DNA of 64,000 nucleotides. Source: Ferruginibacter sp. (GTDB lineage: Bacteria; Bacteroidota; Bacteroidia; Chitinophagales; Chitinophagaceae). This document shows, piece after piece, positions 44,027 through 52,210 of the stretch. Positions within the stretch are counted from its first letter, which is position 1. Each line of letters opens with the position of its first letter. Both the position numbers and the translations under genes were made by a program. The DNA lies in assembly GCA_019638485.1 (NCBI GenBank), contig JAHBTP010000001.1, positions 310,001-374,000 on the forward strand. The letters run 5' to 3'. A model generated the notes under the pieces. That model made no database searches and was not told the origin of the DNA. It saw only the letters and a list, made by a program, of their open reading frames with translations.

Positions 44027-45037
44027 ATGGCTATTGATAGGGGGATACAAACTTTGGACGAATTCACTATCCAGCAAATGCGCAATTTTCCCAAAGCAAC
44101 CGGTGAATTATCGGGCTTGCTGCGCGATATTGGTCTTGCAGCCAAGCGAGTGAATGTGGAAGTAAATAAGGCAGGTTTAGTGGATATTTTAGGCGATTAT
44201 GGTTCCATTAACGTGCAAGGGGAGGAAGTAAAGAAGCTGGATGTATTTGCCAATAACCAGTTTATGGGTGTGCTTCGTCATGGAATTAGCTGTGCAGGTA
44301 TTGGGAGTGAAGAACTGGATGACCTAGTTATTTTTGATGATGAAATAAGTAATCAATCTAAATATGTGTGTCTGTTTGATCCCCTGGATGGCAGTAGTAA
44401 TATAGATGTAAACGTTTCTATTGGTACGATATTCAGCGTGTTTAGGCGGGTGAGTGAATTGGGTAAACCGGCCACTCGTGAAGATTTTTTACAAGTCGGA
44501 AATAAGCAGGTTGCAGCAGGGTATGTTATTTATGGCTCTTCTACTATGTTGGTTTATGCAACTCGAAGAGGAGTAAATGGCTTTACTTTAGACCCCTCAA
44601 TTGGAGAATTTACGCTCAGTCATCCTGATATCAAATGTCCGGAATCCGGTAAAATTTATTCTGTAAATCATGGAAATTTCTTCCAATATGATAAACCGGT
44701 GCAGAACTATATTGATGCCTGTCAAAAGAAAAATAAATCTAACGGGGGTCCATACACGCAACGGTATATTGGTTCTATGGTATCTGATGTGCATAGGAAC
44801 CTTATTAAGGGGGGGATATTTATGTATCCCGGTACTACCGATAAGCCTAACGGTAAATTGAGGCTGCTATATGAGTGTAATCCATTTGCTTTTATTGTTG
44901 AGCGAGCAGGAGGTATAGCTACAAATGGAAAAATTAGCATCCTGGATATTGAGCCCACCCAGGTACATCAACGAACACCCTTCTTTATAGGTAGTAAGAA
45001 TATGATGGAGGAATTAAATTCTTTTATTCAAGGTTGA
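44027..45037 (+). CDS. fbp: Fructose-1,6-bisphosphatase, class I
   Basis: Gluconeogenic phosphatase that hydrolyses fructose-1,6-bisphosphate. Metal- and phosphate-binding motifs are visible: LFDPLDGSSNIDVNVSIGTIF, the SEELDDLVIFDD region, YIGSMVSDVHRNLIKGG, and YECNPFAFIVERAGG near the C-terminus. At 336 residues it is normal for class I. It is followed after 4 bases by an ABC-transporter ATPase gene, a tight spacing that suggests one transcript. Confidence 0.95.
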   Translation: MAIDRGIQTLDEFTIQQMRNFPKATGELSGLLRDIGLAAKRVNVEVNKAGLVDILGDYGSINVQGEEVKKLDVFANNQFMGVLRHGISCAGIGSEELDDLVIFDDEISNQSKYVCLFDPLDGSSNIDVNVSIGTIFSVFRRVSELGKPATREDFLQVGNKQVAAGYVIYGSSTMLVYATRRGVNGFTLDPSIGEFTLSHPDIKCPESGKIYSVNHGNFFQYDKPVQNYIDACQKKNKSNGGPYTQRYIGSMVSDVHRNLIKGGIFMYPGTTDKPNGKLRLLYECNPFAFIVERAGGIATNGKISILDIEPTQVHQRTPFFIGSKNMMEELNSFIQG

Positions 45038-45041
45038 TACG

Positions 45042-45809
45042 ATGATTATGGCTTCCAGAATTATAGAGGTAAAAGACCTGGTAAAAAACTATGGCAAACT
45101 TGAAGCAGTAAAAGGGATTTCATTTGATGTGTATGAGGGTGAGATTTTTGGCTTACTCGGTCCTAATGGTGCAGGTAAATCAACCACCCTGGAAATAATG
45201 GAGACTTTGCGAGAGAAAACTTCCGGGAAAGTAAAAATTGCCAATCTGGATCTGGACAGTCACCCCGGAGAAATAAAGCAACTGATTGGTGTACAGTTGC
45301 AACAATCCGGTTTTTACCCACACCTAAATTTGCTGGAATTGATTGATTTGTTTGCGGGTTTGTATAACGTATCTGTAAATCCTCTGGAATTATTACGCAG
45401 TGTGCATCTTGAAGATAAAGCTAAATCTATAAGTAAAACGCTTAGTGGTGGACAAAGACAACGCTTTTCTATTGCTACTACACTGATTCATCGCCCCAAA
45501 ATTGTTTTTCTGGATGAACCTACAACGGGACTTGACCCTCAGGCGCGCCATAATTTATGGGATTTAGTAAAAAAAATACGGGCTCAGGGCAGTACGGTTA
45601 TTATTACTACTCATTATATGGATGAGGCGGAGCAACTTTGTGACCGAATAGCCATTATGGATGAAGGGAAAATAGTTGAGTTGGACAGCCCGGGGAAAAT
45701 GATTGATAATTTGGTGGCATCTGGGTTTCAACGTGCCCGAGAACTTAAGCCCGCAAGCTTGGAAGATGTTTTCATACAATTAACAGGTAAGGATATGCGG
45801 GATGAATAA
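45042..45809 (+). CDS. ABC transporter ATP-binding protein without a nearby permease
   Basis: 255-residue ATPase of the ABC-2/DrrA-type exporters. Walker A is GPNGAGKST, the signature is LSGGQRQRF, Walker B is IVFLDEPTTGLDPQA, and the switch His lies in IITTHYMDEAEQ. The C-terminal extension is short compared with DrrA. Two start codons (residues 1 and 3) are possible. The permease is usually the next gene; here an FKBP gene follows. The ATPase must work with a membrane partner encoded elsewhere, or the permease was lost. Confidence 0.9.
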   Translation: MIMASRIIEVKDLVKNYGKLEAVKGISFDVYEGEIFGLLGPNGAGKSTTLEIMETLREKTSGKVKIANLDLDSHPGEIKQLIGVQLQQSGFYPHLNLLELIDLFAGLYNVSVNPLELLRSVHLEDKAKSISKTLSGGQRQRFSIATTLIHRPKIVFLDEPTTGLDPQARHNLWDLVKKIRAQGSTVIITTHYMDEAEQLCDRIAIMDEGKIVELDSPGKMIDNLVASGFQRARELKPASLEDVFIQLTGKDMRDE

Positions 45810-45845
45810 TTCTCCTTTTATTTGTAAATTATTTAAACAATTTAT

Positions 45846-46553
45846 ATGAAAAGACTGTTTCTATTAGGAGGTGCAATATTGACTTTTTCTTTTGTTATGG
45901 CTCAGAAGCCAGCAGCAACAAAAACCATGGAAAACCTTGATTTGAAAGATATGATAGATAGTTTTAGCTATGCCGTTGGCCTTAATGTAGCTCATAGCAT
46001 TCGTGATCAGGGAGCAGATGCCATTAATATTGATTTAGTGAAAAAGGGTTTTGAAGATGTATTTATTTCAGGCAATCCGGAATTAAGCCAGGAGCAAGCT
46101 ATGAATATAATTCAAGGGCACATGCAAAAGTTGGCATCAGAAAAATTAGTTGTTGAAAAAAAGAAAGGCACAGATTTTCTTGCTAAGAATGCAAAAAGAG
46201 CCGGTGTTAAAACATTGCCTAATGGCTTACAGTATGAAGTGATAGCCTCAGGTGATCCAAACGGAGTTAAACCCAAACCTGAAAATATTGTAAATGTAGA
46301 TTATGTAGGAACATTAATTGATGGAACCGAATTTGACTCTTCTATAAAGCGCGGCGAGGCGGCAGAATTTCCGTTAAATGGGGTTATCAAGGGATGGACA
46401 GAAATCTTGCAATTAATGACTAAGGGAGATAAATGGAAGGTATATATTCCGAGTGATTTGGCTTATGGTGATCGGGGAGCCGGGCAAAGCATACCGGGAG
46501 GCGCTACCTTGATTTTTGAGATTACTCTTCACGATATTAAGCCGGGAAAATAA
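45846..46553 (+). CDS. Exported FKBP-type peptidyl-prolyl isomerase
   Basis: 235-residue periplasmic or outer-membrane isomerase with a signal peptide (to about residue 19, FVMAQ). An N-terminal dimerisation domain of the Mip/FkpA kind (about 28-110: DMIDSFSYAVGLNVAHSIRDQ and a long helix) is followed by the FKBP catalytic domain (about 118-235). It shows VNVDYVGTLIDGTEFDSS, VIKGWTEILQLM and IPSDLAYGDRGAGQSIPGGATLIFEI. It acts as a chaperone that speeds proline-limited folding. A strong terminator follows at 46586. Confidence 0.93.
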   Translation: MKRLFLLGGAILTFSFVMAQKPAATKTMENLDLKDMIDSFSYAVGLNVAHSIRDQGADAINIDLVKKGFEDVFISGNPELSQEQAMNIIQGHMQKLASEKLVVEKKKGTDFLAKNAKRAGVKTLPNGLQYEVIASGDPNGVKPKPENIVNVDYVGTLIDGTEFDSSIKRGEAAEFPLNGVIKGWTEILQLMTKGDKWKVYIPSDLAYGDRGAGQSIPGGATLIFEITLHDIKPGK

Positions 46554-46585
46554 CTATTCTTAATTACTGAATTGATTTTTTAATT

Positions 46586-46625
46586 AAAGCCATTAATCGT
46601 TTATTTCGATTATGGCTTTTTTATA
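46586..46625 (+). terminator. Intrinsic terminator after the FKBP gene
   Basis: Long stem aaagccat-taatcg / cgatta-tggcttt (46586-46599 with 46607-46619, one bulged base) around a short T-rich loop, followed by a T-run. It lies about 33 bases past the stop codon and closes the fbp-ABC-FKBP group. Confidence 0.82.
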
Positions 46626-46743
46626 TTTTAGGGCTAAAAAGTAAACCAAGGTATTATCATATATGCAATGGCTTACTTGTAACTTTACACTATTAATTTT
46701 TTTGCATTTTTTATAAGAATAACCGAAGTTAAATCAATCTAAA

Positions 46744-47304
46744 ATGGAAGTCTTTGCAACTAAAACTTTATCCTCGGAGTATATTACCAACCATCAATAT
46801 TTTACTGCACGTAAAGACAGTTATCAAACACCTTCAGGTAAAATAGTAAACCCTTATTTTGTGGTTGAATTACCACCCTGTGTTGTGGTGATGGGAATTA
46901 CTAAGGAAGATAAAATATTAATGATAAAACAATACCGGCATCCAGTGAATGATGTATTGACTGAATTACCGGGTGGATTTATTGATATTGGAGAAACTGC
47001 GCAACAAGCCGCAGAAAGAGAATTAGGTGAAGAAACAGGCTATTCCTTCGAACAATTTCATTACCTCGGCATGTCGGCGGCTAATCCCGGCGTTCTTAAT
47101 AATTATACTCATTTTTTTTTAGCCACCGGTGGAGAAAGAACAAGGCTCACAAAGTTTGACCCTAATGAAGAAATTGAATATGTGCTTTATTCTAAAGAGG
47201 AAGTGAAAATTATGCTTAGTAATTTAGAGGTTAAGCAAAGCCTTCATGCGCTTTGTTTGTTTTATGGGTTTAAAAAATTGAATCAGTTGGAAGAAGGGTT
47301 ATAA
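46744..47304 (+). CDS. Nudix hydrolase, ADP-ribose pyrophosphatase-like
   Basis: 186-residue Nudix enzyme. The Nudix box is complete: GGFIDIGET-x5-AERELGEETGY, with the catalytic Glu pair in REL-x-EE. An upstream LMIKQYRHPVNDVLTELPGG segment is typical of the NudF/ADP-sugar pyrophosphatase branch, which hydrolyses ADP-ribose and similar dinucleoside diphosphates. The last 6 bases overlap the convergent folC gene. It is monocistronic, with about 190 gene-free bases upstream that hold the FKBP terminator and probably its own promoter. Confidence 0.9.
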   Translation: MEVFATKTLSSEYITNHQYFTARKDSYQTPSGKIVNPYFVVELPPCVVVMGITKEDKILMIKQYRHPVNDVLTELPGGFIDIGETAQQAAERELGEETGYSFEQFHYLGMSAANPGVLNNYTHFFLATGGERTRLTKFDPNEEIEYVLYSKEEVKIMLSNLEVKQSLHALCLFYGFKKLNQLEEGL

Positions 47305-48591
47305 TGCTAATTCACTAAGGACAAAAAAGCTTCCGCATATTATAATTATATCTTCATTTGCGGCACATTCTTTAGCTAATTGTACCGCTCTATTTACATC
47401 TTCATAAACTTCTCCCTGTAAAGAATAGATTTTAGCCTGTTGTTTAAGGTTATTTGCATCTAAAGCACGGGGAATATGTGCTTGAGTAAAATAATATTTA
47501 GCTTTTTTAGGTAGGGTAGCTAATATACTGCTGATATTTTTATCCTTTACGAAACCAATAATAAAATGATATTTTCGATTAGGATATTGTGTATTTAAGT
47601 GATGAAGAATTTCTTTAAATCCGGATAAATTATGGCCTACATCTATAATAATGGTTGGGCAATGTTGTAATACATCCCATCTTCCAAAAAGGTTAGTATT
47701 TTTTTTAATATTTTTAAAACCATCCCTGATGTTTAAATCAGAAATTTTCCATCCTTGTTTAATGAGTTGTTGTAAAGCACAGTATGCCGTAATGGTATTT
47801 TTTGATTGATATATTCCCAATAGGTCGAGTGTTAAGTTAATTTTTCGTTTGGTATCTGTTTCTTCCAAAATGAAAGAAATACCTTCCTCACTATAAGAAG
47901 TGCTGTTTATGCTATATCGGTTAGAAGCCAAAGTAAGCGGTGATTGCATCTTTTTTGCAGCGGCTTGAAACACAGGAAGCGTTTCGGGTAGAATTTCACC
48001 TACAATTATTGGAATATGTGATTTTATTATTCCTGCTTTTTCATTTGCAATTTTCTCAAGGGTGTCTCCTAATATATCAGTATGGTCTAAGCCGATATTT
48101 GTAATAATGCTTAACTCGGGGATAATCACATTGGTACTGTCTAACCTGCCACCAAGGCCAGTTTCAATAACGGCAATATCTACTTTATTGGTAGAAAAGT
48201 AAAGAAATGCCATGGCAACAGTGAGCTCAAAAAAGGAAGGAGAGATTTGGGTAACTATCTGTTGGGTATCTTGAATAAACTGAATAACAAAATCTTTGTC
48301 AATCATTTTCCCGTTAATCCTAATTCGCTCACCAAAATCTTTGATGTGTGGCGATGTATAAAGGCCGGTGTTATATCCTGCAGTTTGTAATACCGATGCA
48401 AGCATGTGGCTGGTACTTCCCTTTCCATTTGTTCCTGCAATATGAATACTCTTGAAATTTTTGTGCGGATTACCCAAGGCTTCCAACAAAGAATGTGTGT
48501 TATTAAGGTTTTCCTTATAAGCACTTGCCCCAACCCTGCTAAACATAGGTAATTGACTATACAGGTACACTATGGCTTCATCGTAGGTCAA
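47299..48591 (-). CDS. folC: Folylpolyglutamate synthase / dihydrofolate synthase
   Basis: 430-residue Mur-ligase-family enzyme that adds glutamate to dihydropteroate and folates. The ATP loop is IHIAGTNGKGSTSHMLASVL, followed by YTSPHIKDFGERIRINGK, VIETGLGGRLDSTNVI and NIGLDHTDILGDTLEKIA. The C-terminal domain has GRWDVLQHCPTIIIDVGHN. The length is normal. It follows a TonB-like gene by 19 bases on the same strand. Its 3' end overlaps the convergent Nudix gene. Confidence 0.94.
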   Translation of the reverse strand: MTYDEAIVYLYSQLPMFSRVGASAYKENLNNTHSLLEALGNPHKNFKSIHIAGTNGKGSTSHMLASVLQTAGYNTGLYTSPHIKDFGERIRINGKMIDKDFVIQFIQDTQQIVTQISPSFFELTVAMAFLYFSTNKVDIAVIETGLGGRLDSTNVIIPELSIITNIGLDHTDILGDTLEKIANEKAGIIKSHIPIIVGEILPETLPVFQAAAKKMQSPLTLASNRYSINSTSYSEEGISFILEETDTKRKINLTLDLLGIYQSKNTITAYCALQQLIKQGWKISDLNIRDGFKNIKKNTNLFGRWDVLQHCPTIIIDVGHNLSGFKEILHHLNTQYPNRKYHFIIGFVKDKNISSILATLPKKAKYYFTQAHIPRALDANNLKQQAKIYSLQGEVYEDVNRAVQLAKECAANEDIIIICGSFFVLSELAL

Positions 48592-48610
48592 TGGCAGGAA
48601 AAGTTGGCGA

Positions 48611-49426
48611 TTATTTTATGTTGAATTTAAACTCAACAGTAACGTTCGACTCTGTTGAAGCTTTGTCAAACTGGATATTTCTTAAATATTCTTTAATCGA
48701 ATCAGCATAACCCTGATTACGACTGGTAGAGCCCTTTTCAAAACTTACAAAGGTTCCTCTTCCATCAGGAGATACCTTAATAACTGCATAAATAGTGGCT
48801 TTGGGTAAATCACCGGTAAAGGAATAGTAACGAACAATTTTTCTTGTACCTCTGATTACCTTAGGCCCACCAATTTTTCCACCTGGGGTATTACCATAAG
48901 AATCCTTATCTCCGGTAGGAGAACCTGCATCACCAACACCATTGCGATTATTTCCCTGATTTTGGTATTGATTGTCTTCATTTTCATTATTCCCATGTCC
49001 TGAACCGGGACCGGCATAAGTTTGTTTAGGTTTGGCTGGTGGAACTACTTTGTTTGAAGTAACATTTGTTTCAACTTTTGCTTTTGATATTTTTTCAGGT
49101 TTTGTAATTGGGGCCGCAGCGTCATCGGCATTGTCATCATGCCTTACATTTTCTGCTTCAATACTTTTTGAAATACTGGTTGCTGCAATTTTTTCAGCAT
49201 CAGGAGAATTATTTCGTTTCCCTTTTATGAGCGGTTGCTCCTGCCCCCAACCCTCCATATCATTTCCAAGATTTATTTCAAACTCTTCTACAACAGGTGT
49301 TGATGCCGGTTCATTCTTCCATGAAATGAAATAAAAGAGCAGCATCAGTACGATACAAATAATGGCGGTATAAGCTAATGCCTTCCTATTTTTTTCAGCT
49401 TCAAATGAATGGAGATGGTGAATCAT
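48611..49426 (-). CDS. TonB-like energy transducer protein
   Basis: 271-residue inner-membrane protein with one helix at about residues 18-36. A long polar periplasmic linker follows, first rich in Lys/Glu/Ala/Pro (40-130), then in Gly, Asn and Gln (135-185). The C-terminal domain (about 195-271, TIYAVIKVSPDGRGTF to VTVEFKFNIK) has the beta-alpha-beta layout of TonB C-terminal domains. TonB passes proton-motive energy from ExbB/ExbD to outer-membrane receptors. Neither exbB nor exbD is adjacent; the upstream gene on this strand is yggS, and folC follows. Motif conservation is moderate. Confidence 0.75.
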   Translation of the reverse strand: MIHHLHSFEAEKNRKALAYTAIICIVLMLLFYFISWKNEPASTPVVEEFEINLGNDMEGWGQEQPLIKGKRNNSPDAEKIAATSISKSIEAENVRHDDNADDAAAPITKPEKISKAKVETNVTSNKVVPPAKPKQTYAGPGSGHGNNENEDNQYQNQGNNRNGVGDAGSPTGDKDSYGNTPGGKIGGPKVIRGTRKIVRYYSFTGDLPKATIYAVIKVSPDGRGTFVSFEKGSTSRNQGYADSIKEYLRNIQFDKASTESNVTVEFKFNIK

Positions 49427-49543
49427 GGGTTAAAGGTAAAGCGATTGTTTGGTTTCAACAATGTTGTAATTCAAAGAGAAGAAAATTGCATAAGTGAAGG
49501 TTGTTATAAAGGGCTTTTTAACAATATTTTTTACTGATATTTA

Positions 49544-50185
49544 TTATCTGTTCCCGAAAATCAAACTTCCGATTCTTACCATATTACTTCCAACAGAAAT
49601 TGCAATTTTATAATCGCCACTCATTCCCATGCTCAAAATGCTAATTTCTTGATGTGTGGTTTTTAGTCTATCATAGAGTGATTTTAAATAAAGAAATTCA
49701 TTTTTCACAAGGGTTGTATCATTTGAATAGGATGCCATTCCCATTACACCGCAAATATTTATATGAGGATATAACGATGGATTAATTTGTAATATTTCCT
49801 CTTCATTAAAACCAAACTTTGTTTCTTCTGTAGCAATATGAACCTGTAATAAGCACTTAATAATTCTGTTATTTCTTGTAGCTTGTTTATTAATTTCCTT
49901 TAACAACTTAATAGAGTCCACTCCTTGGATGAGATGCACAAAGGGAGCGATATACTTCACTTTATTTGATTGCAAATGGCCAATAAAATGCCATCGGATA
50001 TCATGGGGGAGTTCAAGCTGTTTACTACAAAGTTCCTGTACATAATTCTCTCCAAAATCCCGTAATCCTTCTTGGTATGCCGAAAGGATATCTTCTATAC
50101 TTTTTAACTTGCTAACAGCAACCAAGGTAGCTTGCTGGGGTGCTAATTCTCGTAAAATTTGATGGTAGTTGCTGGTGTTAAACAT
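49544..50185 (-). CDS. YggS/PROSC family PLP-binding protein
   Basis: 213-residue cytoplasmic single-domain alanine-racemase-fold protein that binds pyridoxal phosphate and keeps its level balanced. It shows TLVAVSKLKS with the PLP Lys, GLRDFGENYVQEL, WHFIGHLQSNKVKYI, and a late LSMGMSGDYKIAISVGSNMVRIGSLIFG segment that binds the phosphate. It is slightly short (usual 220-235) but complete. It diverges from the lipoprotein gene at 50268. Confidence 0.93.
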   Translation of the reverse strand: MFNTSNYHQILRELAPQQATLVAVSKLKSIEDILSAYQEGLRDFGENYVQELCSKQLELPHDIRWHFIGHLQSNKVKYIAPFVHLIQGVDSIKLLKEINKQATRNNRIIKCLLQVHIATEETKFGFNEEEILQINPSLYPHINICGVMGMASYSNDTTLVKNEFLYLKSLYDRLKTTHQEISILSMGMSGDYKIAISVGSNMVRIGSLIFGNR

Positions 50186-50267
50186 TTATACAAATGTTAT
50201 GATAATGATGAAAAAGGATAATGAAAAAAGCTTATTTATTTAATAACTTGCCAATAAAGATAAAACT

Positions 50268-50918
50268 ATGTTACGAAATTATTGGTGGGTAGGAGTGATG
50301 TTTATAGCCCTCACTTCGTGCAGTTCAACATATTTCAACAACGCAAATGACATGGGGAAGGCATTTGGGCAGGTCACTTTGCAAGATGGTACAGAATTGT
50401 CGGGCGCTATTTCGTTTCGGGCAAGAACAAACAACATTAAATTTTATGGCAGTGACTCAAAGGAAGCTAGGAAAATTTTGTTATCTGATATAAAGTTTAT
50501 TGAAATTCGTGGAAATAAATATGCGCCTAAACTTATTCGGGACAGAGGGAGTTTAACCATGCGCTTTTTAAAACCACTTACTCGTGATGACTCACGGCTT
50601 GGGCTATACGAATTTTATGAAGAAGAAACCAGAACGGTGCATGATTATAGAGGCAGGCCTTACACCAGAGATCAAGAAAAAATTATTTATTATTTGGAAA
50701 CACCGGTAATGAGAGGACAGGAGCCCTTATGGGAATTATCAGGAAATCAATTGGTACCTAATTTTGATGTAAAGATGAGTGAGGTAGTTAAGGATTGCCC
50801 GGCGTTAGCTGAGAAGATTAGGAATAAGGAGCGTGGATATTTTTACGCTATGATTACCGGACGTGACCGCGTAGATATAATGTTGAATATTATAGAGGAG
50901 TACAACCGATGTAAGTAA
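50268..50918 (+). CDS. Lipoprotein of unknown function
   Basis: 216-residue product with a lipoprotein signal (IALTSC, Cys at about residue 18). The first part of the mature domain (about 35-110) is beta-rich: GQVTLQDGTELSGAISFR and ILLSDIKFIEIRGNKYAP look like a small barrel that reads as 'modify property X' in other envelope proteins. The C-terminal part is helical with two Cys (DCPALAEK and the final CK). No family is recognised. It is probably membrane-anchored in the periplasm or outer membrane. It is monocistronic and convergent with the acyl-CoA dehydrogenase 29 bases later. Confidence 0.7.
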   Translation: MLRNYWWVGVMFIALTSCSSTYFNNANDMGKAFGQVTLQDGTELSGAISFRARTNNIKFYGSDSKEARKILLSDIKFIEIRGNKYAPKLIRDRGSLTMRFLKPLTRDDSRLGLYEFYEEETRTVHDYRGRPYTRDQEKIIYYLETPVMRGQEPLWELSGNQLVPNFDVKMSEVVKDCPALAEKIRNKERGYFYAMITGRDRVDIMLNIIEEYNRCK

Positions 50919-50947
50919 TATTCCGGTTATTTTATTTTAAAACAAGT

Positions 50948-52102
50948 TTATTTAAGAATAGAGCGACTAATTACAATTCGTTGCACTTCACTTGTACCCT
51001 CGTAAATTTGGGTAATCTTTGCATCTCTCATCAATCTTTCTACGTGATATTCTTTTACAAAACCATATCCGCCATGAATTTGTACCGCTTCGGTGGCAGT
51101 CCACATAGCTGTTTCACTACTAAATACCTTGGCCATTGAACTACTTGTTCCATAGTCAAGATGCTGGTCTTTTTCCCATGCAGATTTAAGGCAAAGCAAT
51201 CTTGAGGCTTCAATTCTTGTAGCCATATCTGCCAGTTTGAATTGAATAATTTGATGGTTCATGATTTCGGTTCCAAAAGCTTTACGTTGTTTGCTATATG
51301 CCAGTGCTAATTCGTATGCGCCGCTAGCTATTCCTAAAGCCTGTGAAGCAATGCCAATACGGCCTCCGGCAAGGGTTTTCATAGCAAACTTAAATCCGAA
51401 ACCATCTTCCCCGATTCTGTTTTCTTTTGGCACCTTTACGTCGTTAAATAATATGGTATGGGTATCACTTCCACGAATACCCAGTTTATTTTCCTTTACA
51501 CCTACAGCCACTCCTGGCCAGTTTTTTTCTACGATAAATGCATTAATGCCGTGGCTACCTTTTGTTGCATCTGTTTGTGCAATTACCAAGTACACACTGG
51601 CACTATTCCCGTTAGTAATCCAGTTTTTTGTACCATTAAGTAAATAATAATCTCCTTTGTCTTCTGCGGTTGTACGTTGTGATGTGGCGTCACTACCGGC
51701 TTCAGGTTCACTAAGTAAGAATGCTCCGATATATAGTTCGTTGTCTTTTTTACCTTGTGCTAATGGAGTGAGGTATTTATGTTTTTGTTCTTCAGAACCA
51801 TATTCTTGAATACCATAGCAAACGAGGCTATTATTTACACTCATACAAACACTAACACTTGCATCAATTTTACTTATTTCCTCCATGGCCAATACATAGC
51901 TAATGGTATCTAAGCCACTGCCACCGTATTCAGGCTTAACCATCATACCCATAAAGCCCAAATCGGCTAACTTTTTTATTTGTTCACGAGGAAAAGTTTG
52001 TGTTTCATCCCTTTCAATTACACCGGGCAAACATTCGTTTTGAGCAAAATCTCGTGCTGCTTGGCGAATCATTAAATGCTCTTCTGATAGTTGAAATTGC
52101 AT
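50948..52102 (-). CDS. Acyl-CoA dehydrogenase (short/medium-chain)
   Basis: FAD enzyme that oxidises acyl-CoA to enoyl-CoA and passes electrons to ETF (etfA/etfB lie at 57.3-59.1 kb). The FAD motifs are LSEPEAGSDATSQRTTAE and NGTKNWITNGNSA. The C-terminal signature is GYGFVKEYHVERLMRDAK followed by YEGTSEVQR, whose Glu is the catalytic base. The start at 52102 was chosen because family members begin near QLSEEHLMIRQ; the longer frame to 52243 crosses the promoter at 52121-52149. The length of 384 residues is normal. Chain-length preference cannot be read. Confidence 0.94.
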   Translation of the reverse strand: MQFQLSEEHLMIRQAARDFAQNECLPGVIERDETQTFPREQIKKLADLGFMGMMVKPEYGGSGLDTISYVLAMEEISKIDASVSVCMSVNNSLVCYGIQEYGSEEQKHKYLTPLAQGKKDNELYIGAFLLSEPEAGSDATSQRTTAEDKGDYYLLNGTKNWITNGNSASVYLVIAQTDATKGSHGINAFIVEKNWPGVAVGVKENKLGIRGSDTHTILFNDVKVPKENRIGEDGFGFKFAMKTLAGGRIGIASQALGIASGAYELALAYSKQRKAFGTEIMNHQIIQFKLADMATRIEASRLLCLKSAWEKDQHLDYGTSSSMAKVFSSETAMWTATEAVQIHGGYGFVKEYHVERLMRDAKITQIYEGTSEVQRIVISRSILK

Positions 52103-52120
52103 GGTTATATTTTTCTTTGC

Positions 52121-52149
52121 CAAAAGTACGAATTGAGCGTCATAATCAA
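52121..52149 (-). promoter_or_regulatory. Promoter of the acyl-CoA dehydrogenase gene
   Basis: On the minus strand TTG (plus-strand caa, 52147-52149) is followed after 18 bases by TACTTTTG (plus-strand caaaagta, 52121-52128). The predicted transcript starts just before the ATG at 52102, which excludes the longer open frame as the real start. Confidence 0.62.
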
Positions 52150-52210
52150 TTATTTGGTTTGCTTTAATATTTTTTTGTATTATTTGACCTACCTTCAAAA
52201 ATAAAATGCT

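Noticed and set aside
51261..51647. Antisense open frame (128 codons) in the acyl-CoA dehydrogenase gene
   Set aside because: Shadow of a conserved enzyme gene; Pro/Ala/Ser-rich without domain signs.
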